Shown here: piece after piece, positions 9,401 to 19,537 of the stretch
Layout: each line of letters begins with the position of its first letter
Position numbering within the stretch: the first letter of the stretch is position 1
Origin: an uncultured Flavobacteriales bacterium
Lineage (GTDB): Bacteria; Bacteroidota; Bacteroidia; Flavobacteriales_D; Sanyastnellaceae
Reading direction: 5' to 3'
DNA: 64,000 bases
NCBI GenBank assembly: GCA_943787435.1
Contig: CALSMK010000028.1
Span: 1-64,000 of the forward strand
Program-made: the position numbers and the translations under genes
The notes under the pieces: model-generated
Told to the model about the DNA's origin: nothing
Databases searched by the model: none
Seen by the model: the letters and a program-made list of their open reading frames with translations, nothing else

Positions 9401-11278
9401 AGCGGTGTTAGAACCGGCAATGTTGTTTTTGACTTCAACTCGAATGGACAAGTTCCCTGATGAGACGCTCAATTTTTCGTTGAAAGTCGCTTCAGCTGAA
9501 GACACCCCAGTGATCTGCTGGAGCAAAGGCGATTGAAGGACCGCATTGTCCTCCCACCCCATTTGAATGTAATCCGCGGCACTATGTGCGCCGAAAATAC
9601 CCATCAATGAACCCGAAACATACACACTGTCAAACCCTCCCACATGAATGGAACGAGAGGTCCAGCGCATGTAATTTCCATTGGTGTTCATGGCGGTCAT
9701 GACCGTATCGGTCATAGAGGCCGGCACTTCAGTAGCGAAATAGAACGGTGAAGGACTCAAACCAGCTCCAGAACCAACATTGGAATCCTCGAACGAAAGC
9801 GTCCACTCCGTCTCGAGCGATGAGTTGTTGGTGTTGGATGGTGAGTCACTGATGTCCGAACTGCCCTCATATCCGTAATTCAACCCACCTTGAGCCTCAC
9901 CGGACTGAGAAAAGTCTTCGTTGTAAACGGTCTGCAGCGCAAAGCCTTCACAATTGCAAGTGCCATCTCCTGCATTCACATACCGGTCGACATAATTGGA
10001 AGCATCCCCATCATCACAGGCATCTCCAATGTAATTGCACTTGGTCACATCATTCACAATGGCCATGCTGTTGTAGCTGCAGGCCCGGGGATCTGTGCAG
10101 CCAATGTCCTGGCAATCTCCCTCCGCATCTTTTCCAGTTTGGCAGAAACCACCAAACATCGAGACGTGCTCCAACTTCAACACTGCATCAGCTTGGGCAT
10201 AGGTCCGCAAAACAACGGTTAGACTTTGCTTGGCGCTGGTGGTCAGTGTCGTATCCACGCTGGTGAACTCGCCATTTAAAGTCATCACCAGGCGCTCCGT
10301 GTCGTCTTCAATGAATGTCACCTCGAACTCTCCATCTGGATCGCTTTTAGAAAAGTCAGACTCTTCGCCCAAAACGAAACGGACTTTGGGGTCGAGGATG
10401 TGGGCCAAATTGAATTCCTTCGAGACCCAGTTGATTTCATCGGTGTCATCACTTCCGTAGCCTGTTCGGTTGAATTCAATGTGTTTCTCCCCACCTGAAG
10501 AGCGGATGACCACCGCATTTTTTTGGCTGTGGCCTGTGAGCACCCAACCGGGTTCACCCGCTGCAGAAGCCCCTTCCACCAAGGCGATCCCGCGTTCATC
10601 TGGACTGCCCAACACCTTTCCAGCAAGACCTGTGCCCACGGCATGACTCGCAAAATCTTCATCCATCAGCATGATGGTGGTATCCGCTTGATCACACGTT
10701 CCGTCTGCATCCATGTCGATGCAAGAATCCAAAGAGTCGTCTGTGCCATCAGCGTCGATGTCTACAAAACTTGACGTACCCGTGACTTCGATTTTATCGA
10801 GTCGAACATGGCTGGCATTGTCGCAGGTCAGCAGCACCAGCACTTGCAAACTCACCGAAGCTGTACACGATTCAGACAGGGTCAAAACCTCAAAATCATT
10901 GGCCACTTGGGAGGACAACAAACGTTGCACTCCATCTTCAATCACATAGACCATCAAACTGTCTGCCCCGTTAAAATTCCCTGCTTCAACCGCATCCACG
11001 GTGAGGTTCAATGAAGAATACCCCGCCACATCGATGGCTTCAGAAATCCAAGAATTGGTGTTGTCGCTGTTGAACAACAAGGCCCCACCAATCTGGTTGG
11101 GGTTGTCATCTCCTGCAATCGCCCACAGGGCGCGGCCTGCAGCCACAGGTGTCTGAACATGTCCGATGCTCAATCCCCCCGGAGTCTCTGTAAACTCCTC
11201 AAGGAAAAGAGAAGTTTGACCCCAAGACGGCAGAGCAAACAATAAAAAAGTGGCAAGCGAGAAATAGAAGCGTTTCAT
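6455..11278 (-). CDS. Giant secreted surface protein A (T9SS-type)
   Basis: About 1,607 aa from the ATG at 11278; 16 codons of open frame upstream look non-coding. Residues 1-20 are a signal peptide ending in PSWGQ. Next come two beta-sandwich modules (LFLEEF... to 10770; MLMDEDFASH... to 10150), a short calcium-type repeat (DADGTDDSLD), three Cys-rich GCTD repeats, a third beta-sandwich (VYNEDFSQSG...), the YSRKDGEFGDAIW module, a beta-solenoid-like stretch of repeated V/G-rich strands (about 9100-8600), and the conserved core at about 8510-7970 (YTGYTLFTSP, FYLAGFPGT, WPNSFSSILFWDE, GWNLVQNPYQ, PGQAFWV). The last 80 residues (ELTDAAGRTVWSE... GTYLMRVSGD) look like a T9SS C-terminal sorting domain. 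No catalytic motif is seen. An adhesive or matrix role is inferred. This is the shortest and only plainly intact member not sharing the B/C duplication. Confidence 0.85.
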   Translation of the reverse strand: MKRFYFSLATFLLFALPSWGQTSLFLEEFTETPGGLSIGHVQTPVAAGRALWAIAGDDNPNQIGGALLFNSDNTNSWISEAIDVAGYSSLNLTVDAVEAGNFNGADSLMVYVIEDGVQRLLSSQVANDFEVLTLSESCTASVSLQVLVLLTCDNASHVRLDKIEVTGTSSFVDIDADGTDDSLDSCIDMDADGTCDQADTTIMLMDEDFASHAVGTGLAGKVLGSPDERGIALVEGASAAGEPGWVLTGHSQKNAVVIRSSGGEKHIEFNRTGYGSDDTDEINWVSKEFNLAHILDPKVRFVLGEESDFSKSDPDGEFEVTFIEDDTERLVMTLNGEFTSVDTTLTTSAKQSLTVVLRTYAQADAVLKLEHVSMFGGFCQTGKDAEGDCQDIGCTDPRACSYNSMAIVNDVTKCNYIGDACDDGDASNYVDRYVNAGDGTCNCEGFALQTVYNEDFSQSGEAQGGLNYGYEGSSDISDSPSNTNNSSLETEWTLSFEDSNVGSGAGLSPSPFYFATEVPASMTDTVMTAMNTNGNYMRWTSRSIHVGGFDSVYVSGSLMGIFGAHSAADYIQMGWEDNAVLQSPLLQQITGVSSAEATFNEKLSVSSGNLSIRVEVKNNIAGSNTASAYGFDDVLVTGLKRGCTDPDASNYEAAPSDGFIALSDDGTCEYDWSKAYSRKDGEFGDAIWAGKPCSAAGYTCGSASMYIDAHALTENGTRHSVISANSKITVPSNGYSIGELTLEAGAELLIMEGGVLTVNGDVHLEGGTISGTGRLLVKGKMELASDLTSVEVHDFTFGEGAELALENGDTLRVKGDLTIDDGSAIAGRIELSGSTAQVVSGADVHFDTLHIASAGVDFAADVQIDGVLKIAQGVVDMEGHALTFGSSASGTGMLDMISTGASLEDNHTGTLQAVDATSERYIGPDSDGVTYTGYTLFTSPMTGVTVGDLDGISGFYLAGFPGTAWPNSFSSILFWDEVKAEFIEPASLNTPLDTLGGAWIVLAGSQSPTMSSAGKLRSHAEGSSKTFALTRTTGTSYAGWNLVQNPYQAPISWTAILAASTNVQDQYAVYDTQIQAFVRRSADGTFTTADDLIMPGQAFWVAVDAAQSSGSLVVPASAIVVSGDLPAFIRNEGDDLWEATLGLEIENDYGVQTAVVKFGPWGSEQAVEGVDLSHLSSSSVNAAQLAVESESDRFIKKGLPMMGTSSLFVKSKAGMATTLRVSSFSDEAEVCVTITDTETGEVMVSRVGDQMTFTLPSDQAEEGRFMLEVIPSAVVQARAPSCPEIEDGRVEVGISEGSANVLLTDEEHEVLAQVLGATGSAVFENLAPGTYGLVVAGPELRCGTERRHFVVEPGVQPELLGLDWNVPACNAGVAELEFEIYGSGDFNTSLRQGNQEVWSDVEHGGEVELTGLEPGTYALEIEHLCFEETVVVDLYDVHTVTADADYSPMIVMDPVGGTALEAFSMCTGEEEFRWLVDGEVVGENEPLFYPVDLAGGHVVELEAWNALCSDVVELPFLVVNWNEARLMEAPVVVREEGQHWALVFGEDLGWTQLELTDAAGRTVWSETLQVEAGHVQRVERPMTAGTYLMRVSGDAGQWGFPVLSAGF
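7970..8510 (-). other. Conserved core module of giant protein A
   Basis: About 180 residues from SDGVTYTGYTLF to IMPGQAFWVAV. The same block occurs at about 12960-13510 in B, 21055-21610 in C and 29680-30215 in D, with runs such as WPNSFSSILFWDE, GSQSPTM, QNPYQ and DQYAVYDTQ nearly unchanged. It resembles, in divergent form, the 'GW-L-NPYP...W...YD...I-PGQ-FFV' segment that precedes sorting domains in many T9SS proteins. No function is known to me. Confidence 0.6.
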
Positions 11279-11298
11279 CGGGGAAAACATCAACATTA

Positions 11299-11324
11299 GA
11301 CGACAAATATAGGTATTCGTCGTC
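11299..11324 (-). promoter_or_regulatory. Promoter of giant gene A, flanked by an inverted repeat
   Basis: On the minus strand TATATTTG (plus positions 11304-11311) is a perfect TAnnTTTG -7 box, about 25 bases before the ATG. It is enclosed by a 6-base inverted repeat, GACGAC at 11299-11304 and GTCGTC at 11319-11324. A direct repeat ATTCGTCG occurs at 11315-11322 and 11336-11343, 21 bases apart. The layout suggests a regulator site on or next to the promoter; the regulator is unknown. Confidence 0.5.
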
Positions 11325-11386
11325 AAAAATTAAACATTCGTCGAAGATATCGCGTCATGTCAATGACACTCATCTTCGCTTCCCTC

Positions 11387-11422
11387 AAAAAAATGTTAGG
11401 TAAAAACCCTGATTTTCCTAAC
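11387..11422 (-). terminator. Possible terminator of giant gene B
   Basis: Read on the minus strand: a 6-base stem GGTTAG-type (plus GTTAGG 11395-11400 and CCTAAC 11417-11422), a 16-base loop, then seven T residues (plus A run 11387-11393). It lies 18 bases past the B stop codon. The long loop makes it a weak call. Confidence 0.35.
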
Positions 11423-12181
11423 CAGACAACGGCTTTTAATCAATGGACTCCAAACCAACGCGATAGGCGTCCAGATGCTGATCGCACTTCCAATGTGAGC
11501 CAACCACCAGTCTTGGGAGCATCGAGCATAACCCTGCCCATCAGACTTCCTTTTGACTCTTCTTTCAGAAGGCGGCCTGTGGAATCAAACCAGCGGACCT
11601 GGGCATTTACCCATTCCTCTTTAAAGTCCCCCATCAACTGTCCCTCTTCAGCAATCACCCATGTGACCTCATCGCTCGAAGCCACCTTGTGCTGGCCGAC
11701 GAGCATTTCAAAGGGCACGTTCATTTGGCAATCGGGACCAAAGGCCACCAATTCGACTCCGTAGAGACCCACCTCGTATACACGGACCGCCATGGGCTCA
11801 TTTTCGGCCACGACCGCTCCATCCACCATCCATTGGTATCCAAAGCCCTCTCCTGTAATGCAGCCCATGCAGCTGGCCTCGAGCCATGCACCGCCCACAG
11901 CCTCCACCTCCGTGAAGAAGGGATAAATCGGCGTCACCTCAGGCATCCCTGGATCGGAAAGAGACACCCACTCCGCGTATTCCATGCACGCATGGTTCAC
12001 CTTCAGCACGTAGTCGCCTGGGATGATGTCTTCCAACACATGCTCTCCCGGTGCCAAAGACGCTGACCACATGGTCTGTGCCCCTTGAATCAACGACGTC
12101 TCAAACTCTCCGTTTCCGTAAAGCTCAAAGGCCAAGGACGCCATCCCGACGTTGCACTCCGCAGTTTCTGCGCTCAGGCCC

Positions 12182-14050
12182 AACAGCTCTGGCTGCTCGC
12201 CCGGGGCCACCACCACTTGGCGGCGACCGCCACGGCACAAGGAGGTTTCCTCAGTGGCTTCAACCACGATTGAATACTCGCCAGGAGACATCGGCATTTC
12301 GACCGTGCCCGTGGCCTGCAACGCCAAGCCCACCTGCTCCATGGTCTCGTAGTTCACCACCGTCAAGTCGGCAACCACATCGCCAAGCTCCACCACAATC
12401 ATCCCCGCCTCGCTGTCTGGGCAATCTGGGGCCAAGCCCGTGGCCTCGGCAAAACGCTCTCCATGCAAGGTGAACCGGCCGGCCTCTGCGTCGTGCGCAG
12501 GAAGCGTGAAGACCAGCTCCCCTCCTTCTTGAAGGAGCATCACCTCTCCGGTCTCTCCATCCTCAATGTGGCCGCAGAAAGACACGGCACCTGTCACCTC
12601 CAGAACCCGAATCGTGGTCTCGAAATTGGCGCGGGAACGGACGTAAAACTCTCCGTCCACATCTTGTGGCAGGGTCTTGGCCACGTACTGCTGGCCATCG
12701 GCCCAAAAGGCCAACTCGCCTGACTTTACAGAGCTGGAGCCCAATCGACTCAAGTCGCCGTTCAAATAAGCTTCTGCATCCCCGTTGTCTGAGAAGCGGA
12801 GCAAACTTTGGGTGGCGCCGTATGCGTTGCGGGTCTCCAAAAGAACCGACACTTCGCCTTCCGCTGCCGAGCGCACAAACTCAGCTCCAGCTGCATCGTT
12901 GTCGATCATGTCTGGGGTGAGCGTGAACGTTCCACTGGTCGTTCCCGATGGCAACCGCACCCAAAAAGACTGACCAGGCTCGATGTAACGTGAGGCAGAT
13001 GCCAAAGACGTATTGGTCTCCGAATAGCGCACAAACTGCTGTGTCTGCGTGTCGTACACAGCGTACTGGTCTTCCACCAGGGCCGCATTGCCGGAATTGT
13101 CCAGCACTTGGTGCCAGTCCAAGCGCGCTTGGTAAGGGTTGTAAATCAAGTTCCACCCTTCAAATTCATCTGCCGTATTGCTGTTGTCTGAACGCGTCAA
13201 GGAAAAGGTCTTGCTGTCACCTTCCACATGGCTGTTGAGTGCTCCCGCCGTCGACATGGTTGGCGTCTGGCTGCCCGCAACCACAATCCAAGCTCCACCC
13301 AAGGTGTCCAAAGGCGTGTTGTTGGAAGCCGGCTCCACAAAGGCGCTATTGGTCTCGTCCCAAAACAAAATTGAAGAGAACGAATTCGGCCAACTCGTAC
13401 CAGGCCATCCTGCAAGGTAAAACCCGTCGATGCCGTCCAAGTCACCCACCACAGCTCCATCTATCGGCGAGCCAAACAAGGTGTAGCCGGTGAAAGTGAC
13501 GTTGTCTGTGTCTGCAGAGATGTAGCGCTCCACCACCACGTTGGCATCCCCGCTGCTCATGATCTGGGCCATGCGACCTCCAGAGGACAGCGTCCCTGTC
13601 AATGATGCGCCCGAGGGAATCGCATCCAACACCGCCGTTTTTTCTTCGCTGCCCGATTCGCTGTTGGAAGCGAAGACCAAAATGTTGTCTCCCAAGTCCA
13701 ACTCTCCAGAGGCCAGTTTCAAACGGCCCTGGATCTCCAGAGAGTCGTTCTACGGTCACGCCTGCTGGAATTGGAAATCTCCAACTCATCCAGCGTCGCG
13801 CCATCGCCAGTGATCGTTTGAGCACTGCTGCCAGAAAGTGACACCAAGCCCGAAACAGCCGAAGGATCGGTGGAACCAAACGCCAAGTTGCCGTTGACAG
13901 CCAAGGTCTTGTTTTCGGGCACCGTCAGTGTAGCCGAAGGAGGCAATTCAAAGTCCTGAACGTTCACCGTAGAAGGTGAAACCCTCACCCGTGCCAATGG
14001 TGAAGGTACCGTCGATACAGAGCATTCCCGTTCCAGAGACTCCATCGCCG
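12182..14050 (-). repeat. B copy of a near-identical duplicated block
   Basis: About 1.9 kb of giant gene B that matches 20280-22130 of gene C with only scattered substitutions. At the 3' side of the gene the match ends abruptly at about 12182 (after ...VVVAPGEQPELL); the tails then differ almost throughout. It covers the solenoid, core module and a Cys-containing region. Gene conversion or a recent duplication explains it. Confidence 0.8.
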
Positions 14051-15909
14051 TTATTGTCGGTATACACACCCATCACGCGCAGGCGCTTGCCCGACGGAAT
14101 CACCAGCGATCCGCCATCCTCAATGGTGAGGTTGTTCACGAACAGGTCTTTGGTTGTCGGGTCACCGTCCACATCTGTGGTCCCGTTGACCGTAACTGTC
14201 GTTCCTGACGAAATCACGTAACTGAGGGTCGTTTGATCCGTCTCATCATTGGCCCCAACCTGGCGGGCATTGGGAAATGGTGCAGATCCACAAGTCCCCC
14301 CTTCGCCAGAACACGCCGATGATTCCCAAATCTTATCCTGGAACCCCCCATCATAGCGGCTGTACACCGTCACATTGGACCAAGTACAAGACCCATCATC
14401 ATACGTCGCACTCGCCGAATAATTCGACGCCCCCGACGCCATACATCCCGCCTCACCAATCTTTTCGATGACAACATTGTCGAATTGAAGGAACTCAGAA
14501 TTGTTGTCGTCCTCATCGGTCATGTCAGCTTGAATCTGAATCTGCCAGTCTGTGGCATTTCCGACCAAGGCAATGCCCTCTCCATTCTTGAAATCGGGGT
14601 AATCACCATCAACACCTCCCCCCTTGATGCTCGCGAATTCAATAGACGCCACGTTGTCGTCAATCACACTGAAGGATCGAGCTTCATCGGAAATCTCAAT
14701 TGCACCATCATGCAAGATGTCCACCTTGGTCCTAACATAAGCTGCCCCAGTCACATCAGCTGTGCCCGAAGTCCAAGTGCACAATCCAGTATTCCCTCGA
14801 GAAACGAAAGTGTTACCAAGACCATCGCCGTAGTCATAGACCCCAAAAAAGTAGGTGGTCGAAGTGGACGCCACGTTAATAAGCCAACCATCCGAAGAGG
14901 CGACATCATTCCCAGTGACATCCTGGTAAGTTCCATTGATAAAACCATCCAAATTCTCTTCATCATTGAAGTTCTCCGAGTAGGCTGAGGTCCAGTTCTC
15001 GGAGGCGCAGCTGCAATCCGCATCATAGTAGACGAATTGGCCCGCTGATCCACAAGCCGCTCCTTGGAATGGCATGCCGGGGTAAAAACAGCTGTCCGCC
15101 GAAGCATCGGTAGCATCGGCCTCATAGGTACAGGCCGTCTTGTCCATGCAACCGCAGTCCTTTCCTGCGGTCTCCACACAATCCTGCTCGCTGTCGCAGA
15201 TGTCGTTGCCATCCAAGTCGATGCAATACCCCGTCACAGTGATGTTGTCAAGAACCGATTTCTCCGCCTGTTCCTGTCTGCGCTTCCGAACTTGACAATG
15301 AGCACATCACCGGTAATGCTCGTTACAGAACGGGTCCCACTCAAAGTCGCCATCTGTATCCGTCAATTGCGCAGTGGCAGCGCCTCCATCAATGAGGGTA
15401 CTCAGCACAAACCCTTCATTGTCTGCATCTCCGTTTTCAGACACATCCACAGAAATGTCAACGTACTGAAAAGCCGAAATGTCAATCTCCCGAGAATACC
15501 AATCCACAGCGCTACCCTGTTGAATCGAAGATGTCATTGTCTGTAGCAACCCACTGGAATGTCATAGGACACAGAAACCGAAGTTTCCTGGTAGTGATGA
15601 CCGAACTCTAACCCATCGACTGTAACGGTAACTTCAGGTGGATTGTTACAGTCGCAATCAGTGTAAACTCCCCATCCGTCTCCGAATGAGTCGTTCAGAG
15701 TGAGCGTATAAACGCCGCCAGAAAGGGTATTGGATGAGGTGAAAACGACATTCGTGCATCCATCTCGAGTATGTACCTCCCGAATCCTCTACTCCTCCAG
15801 TGCTATTGGCAAGAGACCAAGAAAATTCCGAACCAAAATAATCCCTCGTAAATGCTATGTCAAAGAATGCGTTCCCTGGTATTACAGATTCGATGTGGAC
15901 CGCGTTCCC

Positions 15910-17900
15910 GTCCCGAGATCATCGAACGTCCATCGACCATCCTGCAGACTCCTCTCCGGCTCCCTCCGTCAATTCAACGGAATTCCATCCGCTCACTCTC
16001 GAAATCCTCGAAGTAGATGACGATGTCGTCGGGCTCAGCGATGACCGTGATGGTCGCGTTGTCCGTGCGGTGTTGCCTCCGGCATCCGTGACGCGCAGGG
16101 TGACGTCGTACGACCCTGCTCCCGGAACTCGTAGGAAGAGGCATACGTGCCGTCCCCAGCCGAGGTCAGTTTGATTTCGGAAGTCAGGCTGCAGTTGTCT
16201 GTGGACGTATTGAAAGTTGGCATCGTCCGCCTGGAGGGTGACACTTGACGCTCCGTTCAATGGGATGGTCCGGTCATTGGCCACCGCGGTCGGGTCGGTG
16301 TTGTCGGCGATGGATGATGGTCTCGGAGCTTTCAGAGCTGACGTTCTCACTTGCGTCGGTGACCCGGAAGTAGAACGTTTTGGCGCCGATGTCGTCGCAG
16401 TCCGCAGCAAACGTGGCGGCAAAGCCTGATCCGTCCGACTCCGAAATTTCGTAGGTCAAGCTTCCTCGGCCGTGCAGTTGTCCGATGCCGTGATGTAGGT
16501 CGAGGCAGCAATGGTCGCGGCGCCAGCCGAACTCAGCGCCTCGGTCAGCCCAGAAGTCACGGAGGAAATGGTCGGCGCCGTGTTGTCGGAGACGGTCACC
16601 GGGATGTTGTCGGAGTCTGGCGTGATATTGCCTGCCGCATCCGTTGCCCCGGATGACCACGTTGAATGGAACACCCCACATCGGAGCAGCTCACCAACAC
16701 CGAGGATCCATACGAACCGCCTTGCCGCTTGATCTCAAAGGTGATGTCGTTGTTGTTGGCCGTGCATGCATCCGCCGGATTGGCCAGCGCGCCCACATTC
16801 GTGGGCAAAATGATGCCCTCGCCAAATGCATCGAGGGACTTGGACAAGCTCGGCAGGTTGGTGAAGTTTGGCGGCGTGACGTCTTGCACGGTCACCGTCA
16901 ACGGTGGTGGAATTGGAGGCGCCTGAAATGCTGTCGGTGATGGTCAGGGCCACCTCATTGGCACCAATGTCGTCACAATCAAACACGCTGGGGGCTCACA
17001 GAAAGGCTGGTGTTGCAATTGCCGACGGAGCCGTTGTCCACCGCTGAGGCAAACAGATCGTAGATGCCATTGGCTTCGAGCGCCACGGTGATGTCTTGGC
17101 CGACGGCGGAGAGTCCCCGTCGCGTCGGTTACCGTGAATTCTTGCTCGAACTCCCCAACCTGGTTTCCAGCGTCATCCGTGGCAATGAAGTACAGCGTCA
17201 CCGCCCCGATATCGTCACAATCGAGGTCCACGCTGGCCCCAAACGTCCCTCCGGAGGTCTCACTGACCTTGTAGGTGATGCCCTCCCCCCGCACAATTCT
17301 CCGTCGTGGGTGAAGGTCAAAGCCGACGTGGCCACCGTGGCCGAACCCGTGCTCAGCTGCACGGATGTGGGCGGACACCGCGGTGATGGTGGGTGCTGTA
17401 TCATCCGCGATGGTAATGGTGCCCGACACCGTGGTCTCATTGTCCACCTCATCCGTTCCGCGGAGATAAATGGTCTGTAAACCGGTTTCGGTACAATCAA
17501 ATGTCACGCTGTTGGTCGCGGTACCCCAATCGTGTCTCCCGTCTTGGAAATCTGTTTGGTGATGGCGCCATTTGCAGAGCAGGCATCGCTGTAGCCATTG
17601 CCGAAATCAATGGCCGTACCGAACCACAAAAGAGCCTCGCCTGAACCATCGAGTGAATACGTACCCGAAGGAGTGGCAATGGTGGGCCCTGTCACGTCCT
17701 GGACCGTGACAGTCGCGGTGGCGGTATCTGTATGGCCACTGGGGTCGGTCGCCAGTCAACGTGACCGTGACCGGTGAGCCCGACGTCGCTGCAATCAAAG
17801 CTGGTGATGTCCAACGAGGTGCTCGCAATGCTGCAATTGTCAGACGAACCGTTGTCGATTTGAGCTGCGGTGATCGTCGCAGCTCCATTGGCATCCAACT
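15910..17900 (-). repeat. HYR-like repeats of giant B (disrupted)
   Basis: Repeated segments of about 85 codons in changing frames. Recurrent signatures are D-N-C near the middle, FDC-D-G (SFDCSDVG, FDCTETG), and QDVT-P or DNTAP joins. They correspond to the seven intact repeats in C at 23850-25735. Reading frame is lost about every 150-300 bases. Confidence 0.65.
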
Positions 17901-19342
17901 GCACCGTAATGTCTTGGGCAGTGGCCACTGGGTCTGTCACATCCTGTACCGTGACCGTAGTGGCCGTGGCTGCACTCACATTGGTTCCATCCGTCGCCCG
18001 CACCCACACATCCTGTGCCCCCGTCTCCGTGCAGTCAAAGCTGACAGATGACGCGAAGCCACTGGTGGCATTGGTTTTAGAAATCTCATAACTCGAAACG
18101 GTCAAGCAGTCACCCGTAGAAGAAACAGTGACCTCTGCTCCGCTCGTATCAGCGCTGACGCTGACTGAGCCATTGCCGTCCAATGAAACCGTGGGCGCAT
18201 CTGATGTTACAGCAACAGCAGTGCAGCTCGATGTGCCAATCACGCGCAGGTCATCGACCGCAACTTCGTCGCCTCCGTCGTCAGAATACATCTTCAGCTG
18301 AATGTCCAATGACGTGCCATCAAACGTACCAGAAGCGGTCTGCTTACTTAAAGTACTACCGATAGACGATAGACCTCCACCCGGATCGATGAGAAGGGTG
18401 TAGTTCGTCGCCGAGGACAGCTTGGCATACAGCTCTACATATTCGTCATTATTCGCACCACGCTCGGCAATGTCCAATTCAAATGTGAGCGCCGCATCAA
18501 CCGATGAAATGTCGATGTTGCTCCACGTCAAGATTCCAGGATCGGCCACCACTGGCGCTTTATTCATGTCTTCCCCTACCAGGAAGTTTCCGTCCACACC
18601 ATTAAAAGAACCTATCCCGCTGGGTTGACCGGAGTTGCCGTCAAAGTCGTCGTCATTGCCATCCGGATCATGAATGCCCCAGTAGTCTTGGCTTCCATCA
18701 TGTGAAAATGCGACGTTTTTGGTGAATTGGCTGTCGTCGGTGAAAGGCTCGTAAAACACCTCAACACACTCTTCACACTCCCCCGTCAAGACAATGTCAT
18801 CAAAATAATGGGATTCGTTGTCGTCGTTGTTGTCCATGACAACTTGAATCTGCAACGATGAGCCATCTGAGATGCCCAAGCCTGTCTCGGACGATGTACC
18901 AAAGTCGTTGGTTAATTCTACCAATTGAGTGGTCACTCCATCCAATACATAGGAGACTCTGATGAAGTCAGCATTCTCTAATTCTCCGCTTTCACCTAGA
19001 AATATGGCGAGTGTGAGGTTTGTAAAACCGCTAACGTCGATGGCCGAGGAAGTCCAAGTGGCGTCACCATCCGTGTCGTCGCCCCACCACTGTTTGTCAC
19101 CTGAGTTGTTGTAAACGGCGAAGTAGTCGGCACCAGAAGGAACAGACGTGGTCCAATCACCGCTACTTGTCTCCTGCCCATCACTGAACGACTCAAAGTC
19201 CTGCGAATAAATGGTGGTTTGGGCGGAAACTGATTTTGCGCCAAAAGCCAGCATTACCGCGAGCAATACACATAGGAAAGTGGGAACATTGCTGGCAAGA
19301 GCAAACGTTCTTGGTCTTAGAAGCGTCATAATCTGGTCAGTA

Positions 19343-19349
19343 CAAATTA
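19343..19349 (-). promoter_or_regulatory. Weak promoter-like box upstream of giant B
   Basis: Minus strand TAATTTG, one base shorter than TAnnTTTG, 13 bases before the ATG at 19329. A similar TAATTTG occurs about 30 bases before the first ATG of C. The call is tentative. Confidence 0.25.
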
Positions 19350-19488
19350 CGGGGATTCATAGGATTTGTCCTACGGCATAGGAGGGTAATTTTTATTCGT
19401 TTTGTAGGAATCAATCCATGACATTCGCAAGCATCTTTAAATCATTCGTCATCAATCGGTTAGGTGACCACGAAAATTTTGAGAATGC

Positions 19489-19514
19489 AAAAGAGGCGCA
19501 AGTGCGCCTCTTTT
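19489..19514 (-). terminator. Rho-independent terminator of giant gene C
   Basis: Perfect 11-base stem AAAAGAGGCGC (19489-19499) and GCGCCTCTTTT (19504-19514) with loop AAGT. Read on the minus strand it is a GC-rich hairpin ending in four T, 24 bases past the C stop codon. It shows that B is not simply read through from C. The A/T ends make it usable in both directions. Confidence 0.8.
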
Positions 19515-19537
19515 ACATTTTGAACTGAAAATCGACC

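Larger units (their letters stand above)
11440..19329 (-). pseudogene. Giant secreted surface protein B, multiply frameshifted
   Basis: One paralogue of C broken into many frames. The intact 5' part (19329 to about 17800) has a signal peptide ending in KSVSAQ, two beta-sandwich modules (IYSQDFESF; VFYEPFTDD) and the first HYR-like repeats with paired cysteines. Between about 17890 and 13720 the frame changes at least ten times, through further HYR-like repeats, a module reading FTRDYFGSEFSWSL and NDSFGDGWG (about 15900-15550), GCMD-type Cys repeats, a beta-sandwich and the start of the solenoid. From 13722 to 11440 the frame is open for 760 codons: core module (13510-12960), disulphide-rich domains and T9SS-like tail (FDSTGRLLKEE... 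SRWFGVH). Domain order follows C throughout, so the gene was recently whole or is whole and badly sequenced. Against C, the 13.7-14.0 kb part shows single-base insertions, not substitutions, at the breaks. Confidence 0.75.
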
